Assembly (NCBI RefSeq): GCF_900114545.1
Contig: NZ_FOTI01000011.1
Coordinates: 1-64,000 of the forward strand
Source: Halanaerobium salsuginis
GTDB lineage: Bacteria > Bacillota > Halanaerobiia > Halanaerobiales > Halanaerobiaceae
Direction of reading: 5' to 3'
DNA length: 64,000 nt
Shown: positions 37,587 to 46,536 of the stretch, piece after piece
Numbering within the stretch: position 1 is the first letter of the stretch
Layout of the letters: each line of letters opens with the position of its first letter
Position numbers and translations under genes: made by a program
The notes under the pieces: generated by a model
The model's database searches: none
What the model saw: only the letters and a program-made list of their open reading frames with translations
Told to the model about the DNA's origin: nothing

Positions 37587-39755
37587 ATGGGAAAAAACAC
37601 TCGTTTATTTAAGTTATATAAATACCTGGCCGATCGGTCTGAACCTGTTTCACTGCAGGAACTGGCTGCTAAATTAGAGGTTAGCAAGAGAACAATCCGT
37701 TATGATCTTGCTGAAATAGCAGATTTAATAGCAGATTACAAGCTTAGCTTAATTAGAAAACCTAACTATGGTATTTTACTCCAGGGGACAGATTTAGAGC
37801 TGGGCCAGGCTTTAGCTGAATTTGATCAATTCTATCAACGACGTCATTTTCAGACTGCTGATCAGAGAAAATATTTAATTTTATATAAACTGTTTCAGAA
37901 AAAAGATCCCTTAATTATTAATGAACTAACTTCACTGCTTGACGTAAGTGCTGTTACAGTTAGTAAAGATCTTGATCTAGTGGCAGAATGGCTTAAATAT
38001 CATGGATTAGAATTAATTAGACGGCGTAATTATGGAATTAAAATTCAGGGAGCAGAATTAAAAATAAGGCAGGCTATGAAAGCTTTGTTTAATGAAACTT
38101 ATGAAAGAGATGATATGTTAGATTATCTAAATCAGGTTAACAGTAAGTCGGCCTATCAAGTTGAACTAAAATCAAGCTATAGTAGTAATTTACAGGAGTT
38201 ATTACAGGAAATTGATTTAACTAAAATTGAGTTAGCTGTTAAAAATTTTGCTGAACAGGAAATAATTAAATTTACTGAAACTGCTTTTAGTAATCTGGTG
38301 TTGCACCTTGCTTTTGCCATTTTGAGATTGAGAGCTGGTCAGGAAATTAAGTTTGCCCCCAAAAGGCTTAAACTGCTGGCAAAACAGCCAGAATATCAAT
38401 TAGCTGTTAAGATTGCTCACACTCTAGCAGAAGAATTTAAATTGCAGCTGCCAGGAGAAGAAATAGCTTTTATTACACTACATTTATTAGGTGCCAGAAG
38501 AAATTCGACTGGTAATACAGCTAATTTAAGGCCAGCTAATTTACCAAATTTAATTAGAGAAATGATTCGAGTTGTCGAAAAATACTTTGCAGTTAAGCTA
38601 ATTAATGATCAAAAACTAGTTACTGGTTTGACAATTCACTTACAGGCAACAATTAAACGGATAATTTTTGATTTACCGATTGAAAATCCTCTTTTGACAG
38701 ATATAAAAAATAAATATAAAGCAGTTTTTGCAGCTGCTCAGCTGGCAGTTAAACTAATTCAGAATGAACTTTATGTTGAGATTAGTGAAGATGAAACAGC
38801 ATATTTAGCGCTGCACTTTGGAGCTGCTCTAGAGAGGCTTGGTTATCATAAGCAGCGGCAGGTTAAAGTTATTTTGGTATGTTCAAGTGGAGTTGGAACA
38901 ACAAATTTACTTGAAGTTCGTTTAAAAAATGAATTTAAAAGAATTAAAATTGTTGCCAGTGTAGCTAGTTTTGAGTTGAGCAAACAATTAGAGTTATTCA
39001 CAGAAGTAGATTTTATAATTACTACTATTCCACTGGGCAGATTAGCTAAAGATTGCGTGTTGGTTAATCCACTTTTAAATGAAGAAGATATTGAAAAGAT
39101 TAAAAAGTATCTTCAGAATCATCAGCTGAGCTATGGTATTTTCAGTGAAGAAAGTTCTGAACAAATTAAGTCGGATTTAATAAAGCAACAGCCAGATCGC
39201 ATAGTAGAATTACTTAAACCTTATCTAAAACCTGATACTGTACCAGCTGCACAGAAAAAGTTGGAACAATATTTTAATTATCATGTGCAATTAAATGATC
39301 CTTCTCCATTGGGGCTGCTCGCTTTTTTAAAAGCTGGTCATTTAAAAATTTCTTCACAAAAGTTAAGTTGGCAGGAAGCCTTAACTCAAGCTGGTGAATT
39401 ATTAAAACAAAAAGATTTAATTACCGAAAATTATATTAAACGGATGATTGCAATTGTTAAAGAAAATGGTCCTTATATTGCTTTAGCACCTCAGATTTGT
39501 CTTGCTCATGCTAGAATTGATGATGGAGTTAAGCAGGCTGGAATAAGTTTACTGATTTTGAAAAATGGCACTAAACTAGGGCATGATTTTGATCCAATTA
39601 ATTTTGTGTTTGTGCTGGCCCCAGTTGATAAAAAACAACATTTACCTGCGCTGACAGATATAATTACTCTTGCTAATTGCCCAGAATTGTTGACTAATAT
39701 TTTGAAACAAAAAAATGAGGCAGATGTACTTGCTCTGTTAAAAAATAGTCTTTAG
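37587..39755 (+). CDS. LicR/MtlR-type PTS-controlled regulator of the ascorbate-type locus
   Basis: A regulator of about 722 residues. Two HTH segments (VSLQELAAKLEVSKRTIRYDL; INELTSLLDVSAVTVSKDL) precede two PRDs (LVLHLAFAILRLR; GLTIHLQATIKRI). The EIIB-like domain has ILVCSSGVGTTN, and the C-terminal EIIA domain has ICLAHARIDDGVKQAG, close to the free EIIA at 35501. I take ATG 37587, one base after the EIIC stop, as a coupled start without its own ribosome site; TTG 37557 is the alternative. It probably controls the dyad at 35371. Confidence 0.87.
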   Translation: MGKNTRLFKLYKYLADRSEPVSLQELAAKLEVSKRTIRYDLAEIADLIADYKLSLIRKPNYGILLQGTDLELGQALAEFDQFYQRRHFQTADQRKYLILYKLFQKKDPLIINELTSLLDVSAVTVSKDLDLVAEWLKYHGLELIRRRNYGIKIQGAELKIRQAMKALFNETYERDDMLDYLNQVNSKSAYQVELKSSYSSNLQELLQEIDLTKIELAVKNFAEQEIIKFTETAFSNLVLHLAFAILRLRAGQEIKFAPKRLKLLAKQPEYQLAVKIAHTLAEEFKLQLPGEEIAFITLHLLGARRNSTGNTANLRPANLPNLIREMIRVVEKYFAVKLINDQKLVTGLTIHLQATIKRIIFDLPIENPLLTDIKNKYKAVFAAAQLAVKLIQNELYVEISEDETAYLALHFGAALERLGYHKQRQVKVILVCSSGVGTTNLLEVRLKNEFKRIKIVASVASFELSKQLELFTEVDFIITTIPLGRLAKDCVLVNPLLNEEDIEKIKKYLQNHQLSYGIFSEESSEQIKSDLIKQQPDRIVELLKPYLKPDTVPAAQKKLEQYFNYHVQLNDPSPLGLLAFLKAGHLKISSQKLSWQEALTQAGELLKQKDLITENYIKRMIAIVKENGPYIALAPQICLAHARIDDGVKQAGISLLILKNGTKLGHDFDPINFVFVLAPVDKKQHLPALTDIITLANCPELLTNILKQKNEADVLALLKNSL

Positions 39756-39792
39756 TTTTAAAGAGATTTTTAGTTATAAGGAGGCTAAGTTT

Positions 39793-41763
39793 ATGCTGCA
39801 AAAAATTGCTGATACAGTTAAAGTTCTTTCGGCAGAAACAGTTAGCCGTGCTGGTTCTGGCCATCCTGGCATGCCGCTTGGCTGTGCTGAATTGGGAGCC
39901 TATTTATTTGCTAAAGTAATGAAATATAATTCTGCTGAGCCTGCTTGGTTTAATCGTGACCGGCTAATTTTATCGGCTGGACATGGAGCAGTCTGGCTCT
40001 ATAGTTTACTTAATCTGGCTGGATATAATTTAACAATAAATGATTTGAAAAATTATCGTAAGTTTAAATCAAAAACACCAGCTCATCCTGAATTAGGAAT
40101 AACTCCTGGTGTAGAAATGACTACTGGTCCGCTAGGCCAGGGATTAGGTCATGCAGTTGGCATAGCTATTGCAGAAACAATGTTGGCTGCACATTACAAT
40201 CAGCCAGAATTTCCTTTGCTTGATCATTATACTTATGCAGTAGTTAGTGATGGAGATCTTATGGAAGGTTTAAGTTATGAAGCTGCTTCTTTAGCAGGTA
40301 GTTTAGGACTTGGCAAACTAATAGTAGTTTATGATCAAAATGGAATTTCTATCGATGGAAAAACTAATTTAACTTTCCCAGATCAAATTAAACAGCGCTT
40401 TGATTCTCAGAATTGGCAGGTTATTGATCAGGTACAGGGAAATTCTTTTATCGATTTAGCAGCTGCTTTTAAAGCAGCAAAAACTGATTTTTCTCGCCCA
40501 ACTTTAATCGCTGCTCAAACTGTAATTGGAGCAGGGGTGGCTGGCAAAGAAGGTACCAGTGCTGCTCATGGAGCTCCTTTTACTGATTCAGAAATAAAAG
40601 AATTAAAAATTAAATTAGGTTTTTCTGAAACAGCAGAATTTGTAGTTCCGCAATCTGTAAGATCATATTTTGTTGATCGTAAAGCAGAACTGATGAGTGA
40701 ATTTGAGAACTGGCAGTATTTATTTGAAAAGTATCAGGCTAAGTTTCCAGAGTTAGCTGCTGAACTTGCTGCAGGAGTTGAACTTAAAACAGAGATTGAT
40801 TTCTCAGCGGCAGGATTAGATTTTAAAAAGCAAAAACCACTGCGTAATTATTCTGGTGAATATTATCGTTATTTAGGTGAACAACTACCTTATCTAATCG
40901 GAGGAACAGCTGATTTGACTGCATCAACCAGACTCAATTTTGATCGTTATCCTGAGCTTAAAAATGGTTATTATAAGGGCAGAAATATAAAGTTTGGTAT
41001 TCGAGAGCATGCTATGGCAGCAGCTGCTGGCGGAATAATGCTGCATGGTGGCTTAAGACCGGTAGTTGCAACCTATTTGACTTTTTCTGATTATATGCGG
41101 CCGGCAATCAGATTAGCAGCTTTAATGAAATTACCAGTAATCTATCTTTTTACTCACGATTCTATTTTTGTAGGAGAAGATGGTCCTACTCATCAACCAA
41201 TTGAACAGCTAGAATCTTTACGATTAATTCCTAATTTACGAGTAATTAGACCTGCCAGTGGGGCAGAGGTTAAACTGGCCTGGCAGACTGCTTTAAAAGA
41301 AAAAGATCAGCCAGTTGCATTAGTGATAGCGCGACAGGCTGTTGATTTACTGCCAGCAGACCCGATTTTAGCTGATTTTGATCAGGGGGCTTATCTTGTT
41401 ACTGAATTTAAACAAGCAGCAGGAAAAAAGCTGGTTAGTATTTTAGCAAGTGGAAGTGAAGTAGCAACTGCAGTAGCAGCAGCTCAAGAGCTGGCTAAGA
41501 GCTGTAACTGCCGGGTGATTTCTGTCCCAGAAAAAGAAAAACTATATTCTGCTCCAGCATTTTTAGCCGAATTACTTGCTGATTCAGATTTAGAAGTAGC
41601 CGTTGAAGCTGGTTCACCAACCGGCTGGTATAGACTTTTAACTGGTAAACGACTGGTAATTGGAATTGAAGAATTTGGCTACAGTGCAGCTGGAGCAGAG
41701 ATAGCAGATTATTTTGGCCTTACCGCTCAAAAAATTGCTGCAAAGATAAAAAAGATTATTTAA
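39793..41763 (+). CDS. tkt: Transketolase, full length
   Basis: Thiamine-diphosphate enzyme of 656 residues that transfers two-carbon ketol units in the pentose phosphate pathway. The N-terminal half shows SRAGSGHPGMPLG, GPLGQGLGHAVGIA and the ThDP motif SDGDLMEGLSYEAASLAG. The pyrimidine domain shows IREHAMAAAAGG and FTHDSIFVGEDGPTHQPIEQ. It is one continuous polypeptide, unlike the split transketolases common in sugar operons. AAGGAGG precedes the ATG. As the last gene of the ascorbate-type PTS operon, it implies that the imported sugar enters the pentose phosphate pathway. Confidence 0.95.
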   Translation: MLQKIADTVKVLSAETVSRAGSGHPGMPLGCAELGAYLFAKVMKYNSAEPAWFNRDRLILSAGHGAVWLYSLLNLAGYNLTINDLKNYRKFKSKTPAHPELGITPGVEMTTGPLGQGLGHAVGIAIAETMLAAHYNQPEFPLLDHYTYAVVSDGDLMEGLSYEAASLAGSLGLGKLIVVYDQNGISIDGKTNLTFPDQIKQRFDSQNWQVIDQVQGNSFIDLAAAFKAAKTDFSRPTLIAAQTVIGAGVAGKEGTSAAHGAPFTDSEIKELKIKLGFSETAEFVVPQSVRSYFVDRKAELMSEFENWQYLFEKYQAKFPELAAELAAGVELKTEIDFSAAGLDFKKQKPLRNYSGEYYRYLGEQLPYLIGGTADLTASTRLNFDRYPELKNGYYKGRNIKFGIREHAMAAAAGGIMLHGGLRPVVATYLTFSDYMRPAIRLAALMKLPVIYLFTHDSIFVGEDGPTHQPIEQLESLRLIPNLRVIRPASGAEVKLAWQTALKEKDQPVALVIARQAVDLLPADPILADFDQGAYLVTEFKQAAGKKLVSILASGSEVATAVAAAQELAKSCNCRVISVPEKEKLYSAPAFLAELLADSDLEVAVEAGSPTGWYRLLTGKRLVIGIEEFGYSAAGAEIADYFGLTAQKIAAKIKKII

Positions 41764-41787
41764 AATGTTTTTCAGAAGAAAATATTA

Positions 41788-41826
41788 AAGTCCTGGCAAA
41801 AGTAAACTTTACCAGGACTTTTTTAT
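41788..41826 (+). terminator. Terminator between convergent tkt and yaaA
   Basis: AAGTCCTGG and CCAGGACTT pair around a 15-base loop, followed by a T-run; an A-rich stretch on the other side may let it serve both strands. Confidence 0.8.
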
Positions 41827-41852
41827 AAATTTATATTTTAAAATATAATAAA

Positions 41853-42590
41853 CTATTTTGTAAATGGCTTAATAAAATAAAATTCATTTTCAGCAGAATG
41901 TTTTTGATTGAATTTATAACCATCAATTACTAATTTTTTAATTTCAGAGAGACTATTAACCTGATTTTTAATTAGCTGATCAAGCATTTTACCCCTGTTT
42001 TTCTTGACATAATAGCCCATTGTTTTTAGAGTACTATCTGCTTTTTCCTCTTTAAAGTAAAAGTCGACTATTTTCCCCTGATAGTTTTTTTCTACAGCTC
42101 TGCTATATTCGTTAGAAGCTAGATTAATAATTAGATCAGTTTCAGCAAAATAGTCTGTCATAACTTCCTGCCAGTAATCATAAAGATTAATTTCATCTGG
42201 TTTTAAACTCATTTCTAGTCTATATGGCCAAATCTCAGTGTCAGAATGTAGCGGACCATACATTGGCGAAATGATAATTAATTTTTCTTTGAGATAAGCC
42301 AGCTGTTCATTTGTATAGTTATTTAAATTGAGCTGTTTAAATACAGATCCATTATAACATTCCAGAGCTTGAATAGTTTGATTATCAAAACTATGATTTT
42401 GATAAAGCTCATAAGTTCTATCCAGAAGATTACCTTGAATAGCAAGCTCTTTTCCTAAATCTTTTTTAGATAGAGATTTAAGATAATCAAATAGTTTTTT
42501 TGTGAGATCTTTGTGTAAAATATCCCTACCTTTTGTCTGCTGTTTTCTTGCTTTATTTTGAGTTTTACTTGGCGATAAAATTATTTTCAG
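41853..42590 (-). CDS. yaaA: YaaA family peroxide-stress protein with probable CTG start
   Basis: The full reading frame gives about 245 residues, the family length. The N-terminus reads KIILSPSKT, matching the ISPAKT motif of YaaA, followed by FKQLNLNNYT, IISPMYGPLHSDTEIWPYRLEM, INLASNEYSRAV and KKNRGKM. E. coli YaaA lowers intracellular free iron under peroxide stress and has a DNA-binding fold. The first in-frame ATG is at 42263, which would delete the conserved N-terminal half. No ATG, GTG or TTG lies upstream in frame before the stop. An AAAGGA site is 9 bases from CTG 42590, the best start. No frameshift is seen. Confidence 0.85.
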   Translation of the reverse strand: MKIILSPSKTQNKARKQQTKGRDILHKDLTKKLFDYLKSLSKKDLGKELAIQGNLLDRTYELYQNHSFDNQTIQALECYNGSVFKQLNLNNYTNEQLAYLKEKLIIISPMYGPLHSDTEIWPYRLEMSLKPDEINLYDYWQEVMTDYFAETDLIINLASNEYSRAVEKNYQGKIVDFYFKEEKADSTLKTMGYYVKKNRGKMLDQLIKNQVNSLSEIKKLVIDGYKFNQKHSAENEFYFIKPFTK

Positions 42591-42678
42591 TTTAATCAGT
42601 CCTTTCTTAGCTAGTTTATGATTAAATTAAATTCTTATTTTAATATCTTCTCGATTTAAGCAGATAAACCTTTTATAA

Positions 42679-42707
42679 TTGCACTTTTAGTTAATAACTG
42701 TTATATT
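42679..42707 (+). promoter_or_regulatory. Promoter of the HAD hydrolase gene
   Basis: TTGCAC, 17 bases, TATATT, about 60 bases before the start codon. Confidence 0.55.
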
Positions 42708-42769
42708 TAACTAGAGTCATAATTTATGTTTAACTTATTTTTTAAATCTTTAATCAAATAGGTGATAAA

Positions 42770-43459
42770 ATGGATAAAAAAAGTAGTAAAAATAACATTA
42801 AAGCGATTATTTTTGATATGGATGGAGTAATTATTAATTCAGAACCGATTTATGAGGAAGTAAATAAAAAGATTTATCCTGAATATGGAATTAATTTAAC
42901 TCAGGCAGAGAGAGATAGTTTAAGGGGAACCAGTCTTTTTGATAGCTGGCAAAAATTGCTAAATAAATTTGAAGTTAAAGCGGAATATAGTCACTATAAA
43001 ATAGAAGATTTTATTGAACAGCATATTCACAGCTATTACGTAGGGTTAGCTAATAGTGAAGATCTTAAGTTGATGCCAGGCGTAAAAGCATGGTTTGAAT
43101 TTTTTAAAGAACATGGTTATAAAATGATTATTGCTTCTTCTTCTTATCCTCCAGTTGTTGAGTATATTTATCAAAGGTTTGAACTGGCTGAATATTTTAT
43201 AGGTTATGTTGATAGTACTACAATTATCAATGGTAAACCTGCTCCTGATATTTATCTGCGGGCAGCTAAAAGATTAAATTTCAAGCCTGGCGAGTGCCTG
43301 GTTATCGAAGATTCCGAAAATGGGGTTAAAGGAGCAAAAGCTGCTGGATGTAAAGTGATTGCCTATAACCGGGCAGCTGATCCCAGTCAGGATTTAGCAG
43401 CAGCAGATCTGGAAATTGCTGAGTTTAGTCGTGATAATTTACATAAAATTTTATTTTAA
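42770..43459 (+). CDS. HAD-superfamily sugar-phosphate phosphatase or beta-phosphoglucomutase-like protein
   Basis: A 229-residue enzyme. HAD motif I is FDMDGVIINSEP (nucleophile Asp and acid Asp), motif II is IIASSSYPP, the Lys is in INGKPAPDIYL, and motif IV is VIEDSENGVKGAKAAG. A helical cap lies between about 20 and 90, as in the beta-phosphoglucomutase/2-deoxyglucose-6-phosphatase subgroup. Substrate is not predictable. Single-gene unit with its own promoter and terminator. Confidence 0.85.
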   Translation: MDKKSSKNNIKAIIFDMDGVIINSEPIYEEVNKKIYPEYGINLTQAERDSLRGTSLFDSWQKLLNKFEVKAEYSHYKIEDFIEQHIHSYYVGLANSEDLKLMPGVKAWFEFFKEHGYKMIIASSSYPPVVEYIYQRFELAEYFIGYVDSTTIINGKPAPDIYLRAAKRLNFKPGECLVIEDSENGVKGAKAAGCKVIAYNRAADPSQDLAAADLEIAEFSRDNLHKILF

Positions 43460-43547
43460 GAGAACGCAAAAAATTAAACGAGTAACTGAATATTAATAAA
43501 TTAATCAAGCTAAGATAATAATTAAAAAAATAGTTTAAAGTTATGCG

Positions 43548-43577
43548 GCAGATCCTTGTCAGGGATCTGCTTTTTTT
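43548..43577 (+). terminator. Intrinsic terminator after the HAD gene
   Basis: GCAGATCC and GGATCTGC pair around a 7-base loop, followed by seven T. Confidence 0.85.
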
Positions 43578-43648
43578 ATTTACTTTATTTTTTAAATTAA
43601 CTAATTGTTTATAATCCCGGGATACATACATCCAAATAGCACAAATCG

Positions 43649-43677
43649 TTGACAAAAGCCGAAAATTAAATTATACT
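43649..43677 (+). promoter_or_regulatory. Strong promoter of the pyrimidine-degradation operon
   Basis: TTGACA, 17 bases, TATACT: near-consensus. Transcription would start around 43684, leaving a leader of about 60 bases. Confidence 0.8.
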
Positions 43678-43745
43678 GCTGAATATTGCATCACATTAAC
43701 CTAACATGGAAGTTACGCTTTTTACGAGGAGAGAGGAGAGATGAT

Positions 43746-45074
43746 ATGTCAGATGTGGAAAATATTAAACAGTTAGATTTAGATAATAATCTTCATTCCT
43801 GGAGTAAACAGGGAGATTTGAATCCTGAGGTAATAACTAAAGCTGAAGGAATTTATTTCTGGAATGAAGAAGGAAAAAAGTTTTTTGATATGTCTTCCCA
43901 ATTGGTAAATGTTAATATTGGTCATGGCAATAGTAAAGTTATTGCAGCAATTAAAGATCAGGCAGATAAGTTTCCCTACATGGGACCTGGAACAGCTTTT
44001 GCAGCTAAATCAAAATTAGCTGCTAAATTAATTGAGATTGCACCTGATAACATGGAAAAAGTATTTTTTACAATTGGAGGTGCTGAGTCAAACGAAAACG
44101 CAATTAAAATAGCAAAAATGTTTACAGGTAGACATAAAATATTTTCGCGTTATCGATCTTATCACGGTGCAACTTATGGAGCATCTAATTTAAGTGGAGA
44201 ACCGCGAAGATTTGTTTCTGAACCAGGGATTCCAGGTTTTGTTAAGTTTTTTGATCCTTATCTTTATCGGTCGCCAATTGATTTTGCTTCTGAAAAAGAA
44301 GCTGCTCAATATTACTTAAATCAGTTACGAGAGCAAATTATTTATGAAGGAAGAGCAAGTGTAGCTGCAGTTGTTATTGAGACTGTAACTGGAAGTAATG
44401 GTGTTATAATTCCACCAGATGGGTATTTAAAGGGTTTAAGAAAAATTTGTGATGAATTTAATATTTTGCTTATTTGTGATGAAGTAATGGCTGGTTTTGG
44501 GCGGACTGGAGAATGGTTTGCCTGTGATAATTGGGATGTCAAACCAGATATTATAACTTTTGCTAAAGGTATTACTTCTGGTTATGTACCTCTGGGTGGT
44601 GTGCTTGTTAGTTCTGAAATAGCAGAATATTTTAATGAAGAAAAATTAATGTGTGGTTTAACTTATAGTGGTCATCCGATGGGATGTGCAGCAGGTTTAG
44701 CAACTCTGGAGGTTTATGAAGAGGAAAATTTAATTGAGAACTCTAGAAATATGGGAAAAGTTCTGGGAGAAAAACTAGAAGCAATAAAAGATCAGCATAG
44801 CTCAGTTGGAGATGTTAGGTATATAGGTCTTTTTTCAGCTGTAGAGTTGGTTAAAGATAAAAAAACCAGAGAGCCATTAACAGAATATGATAATGATCAG
44901 GAAGGAATAATGGCTGGTATTTTAAAAAAATTAAAAAATGCTGGATTTTCAACTTATTTCCACGAAAATATATTAATTGTCGCCCCTCCCCTAATTATTA
45001 AAGAAGAGGAGTTAGCAGTAGGCTTACAAATTCTGGATGATGTTTTAAATGAAGTAGATTTGATGATAGCCTAG
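43746..45074 (+). CDS. Class III aminotransferase, probable beta-alanine aminotransferase (PydD type)
   Basis: PLP enzyme of 442 residues. Features include the glycine-rich GGAESNENAIKIAK, the DEVMAGFGRTGEWF Asp that contacts PLP, and the Schiff-base Lys in ITFAKGITSGYVPLGG. Class III members include beta-alanine, taurine and omega-amino-acid aminotransferases. The neighbours all belong to reductive uracil breakdown, so conversion of beta-alanine to malonate semialdehyde is the best inference. ATG 43746 follows GAGGAGAGAGGAGAG; the longer frame from 43686 has no ribosome site. Confidence 0.82.
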   Translation: MSDVENIKQLDLDNNLHSWSKQGDLNPEVITKAEGIYFWNEEGKKFFDMSSQLVNVNIGHGNSKVIAAIKDQADKFPYMGPGTAFAAKSKLAAKLIEIAPDNMEKVFFTIGGAESNENAIKIAKMFTGRHKIFSRYRSYHGATYGASNLSGEPRRFVSEPGIPGFVKFFDPYLYRSPIDFASEKEAAQYYLNQLREQIIYEGRASVAAVVIETVTGSNGVIIPPDGYLKGLRKICDEFNILLICDEVMAGFGRTGEWFACDNWDVKPDIITFAKGITSGYVPLGGVLVSSEIAEYFNEEKLMCGLTYSGHPMGCAAGLATLEVYEEENLIENSRNMGKVLGEKLEAIKDQHSSVGDVRYIGLFSAVELVKDKKTREPLTEYDNDQEGIMAGILKKLKNAGFSTYFHENILIVAPPLIIKEEELAVGLQILDDVLNEVDLMIA

Positions 45075-45137
45075 AGCAGTTACAGTAGAATGAATTCTAT
45101 AGTTAAATGTTTTAATAATAAAAAGGAGGAGTTACTT

Positions 45138-46370
45138 ATGTTTACTTGTGATAAGGCAAGAATGAAGGATAAAATTGAAACTTTCGCTCAGTATGGTGAT
45201 ACTGGGAATGGCGGGATTACAAGATATACTCTATCTCCAGAAGATGTACAGGCGAGAGAAGAGTTTATTGAGAGAATGGAAGCTATCGGGGCTGAAATAA
45301 CTACAGATGATATGGCAAATATTTACGCTACTATTCCCGGATCAGATCCTGATGCTAAACGAATTGTAATAGCTTCTCATACAGATTCAGTAAAAAATGG
45401 TGGTAATTATGATGGAATCCTGGGTGTTATAACAGCTATGGAAGTTTTAGAAACTGTAGTAGAAAATAATATATCACATAAGCATCCACTTACAGCAATG
45501 ATCTGGACAAATGAAGAAGGATCATTATATCCACCTGCAATGATGGCTTCTGGTGTTATTTTTGGTCAATTTGATAAAGAAACAATGCTTAATTCAAAAA
45601 ATGTTTTAGATGAAACTACTACTTTTAGAGAAGCTTTAAAAGCTAGTGATTATGTTGGAGAAAAATCAAATAGATTAAATGCAGATGATTATAAATATAT
45701 GTTTGAACTTCATATTGAACAGGGTCCAATTTTGGAAGCTAATGAAAAAGAAATTGGGGTTGTAACTTGTGTCAATGGGATGCTTAATTATCGGATAAAA
45801 ACTTATGGACAGTCTGATCATGCTGGTACTACTCCTATGGAATATAGGCAAGATGCACTTTATGCAGCTGCTAAATTAATTGATTATTTACATCAAGAAT
45901 TAGATAAGCTTGCTTCTGATCTTGTCTATACTACTGGAGAAATAAAATGTCACCCTAATGTTCATACAGTAATTCCTGACCATGTTGACTTTTCGATTGA
46001 TGCCAGGCATGAAGATCCTGCAGTAATTGAACAAGTTTTTGAAGTTATTAAGAATATGCCAAAAGAGATTGTTAAATGTAAAGTAGAGTATGAAAAAGCC
46101 TGGGGACGCGATACTGTATATTTTGATAAGCAATTAGTAGAGTATGTTAAAGAAAGTGCCGATGAATTAGGTATTTCTAACCAATATATTAATAGTGGTG
46201 CAGGTCATGACGCTCAGTTTGCAACTACAATGCTGCCAACTACTATGGTCTTTGTTCCTTCAAAAGATGGACATAGTCACTGTGAATTAGAACATACCTC
46301 TTTAGAAGAATGTACAAAAGGAGCAAGTGTAATGTTAAATGCAGTACTTAAGGCAGATATAAATAATTAA
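45138..46370 (+). CDS. N-carbamoyl-beta-alanine amidohydrolase (beta-ureidopropionase), M20 family
   Basis: A 410-residue metal hydrolase that would release CO2 and ammonia from N-carbamoyl-beta-alanine. Metal ligands are visible in IASHTDSVKNGGNYDG (His, Asp), the NEEGS pair, ELHIEQGP, and the C-terminal SGAGHDAQF. The dimerisation domain holds QSDHAGTTPM. It closely fits the hydantoinase/carbamoylase (HyuC/AmaB) family. ATG 45138 follows AAAAAGGAGG; the frame from 45090 lacks a site. Carbamoylases with other substrates are alternatives, but the operon favours beta-ureidopropionate. Confidence 0.87.
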   Translation: MFTCDKARMKDKIETFAQYGDTGNGGITRYTLSPEDVQAREEFIERMEAIGAEITTDDMANIYATIPGSDPDAKRIVIASHTDSVKNGGNYDGILGVITAMEVLETVVENNISHKHPLTAMIWTNEEGSLYPPAMMASGVIFGQFDKETMLNSKNVLDETTTFREALKASDYVGEKSNRLNADDYKYMFELHIEQGPILEANEKEIGVVTCVNGMLNYRIKTYGQSDHAGTTPMEYRQDALYAAAKLIDYLHQELDKLASDLVYTTGEIKCHPNVHTVIPDHVDFSIDARHEDPAVIEQVFEVIKNMPKEIVKCKVEYEKAWGRDTVYFDKQLVEYVKESADELGISNQYINSGAGHDAQFATTMLPTTMVFVPSKDGHSHCELEHTSLEECTKGASVMLNAVLKADINN

Positions 46371-46455
46371 GCGAAAATTAATATTAATATGCCAGAATTA
46401 ATAAATTAAGTAGTGAGTAAACGAGGAGCATTCCTGTAATGAATAAAAATCAGTA

Positions 46456-46484
46456 TCGACAAAAAAATACCCCCTTGGTATAAT
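46456..46484 (+). promoter_or_regulatory. Promoter of the IS110 transposase
   Basis: TCGACA, 17 bases, TATAAT. A hairpin AGAGGTCA-TTC-TGATCTCT follows in the leader at about 46494-46512, before AAGGAGG. Confidence 0.6.
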
Positions 46485-46536
46485 ACGGAGTATCAGAGGT
46501 CATTCTGATCTCTAAAAAACCAAGGAGGTATCTAAT

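Noticed and set aside
41853-42263. A truncated YaaA remnant
   Set aside because: The same frame continues upstream without a stop and encodes the missing N-terminal half, so the gene is full length with a CTG start.
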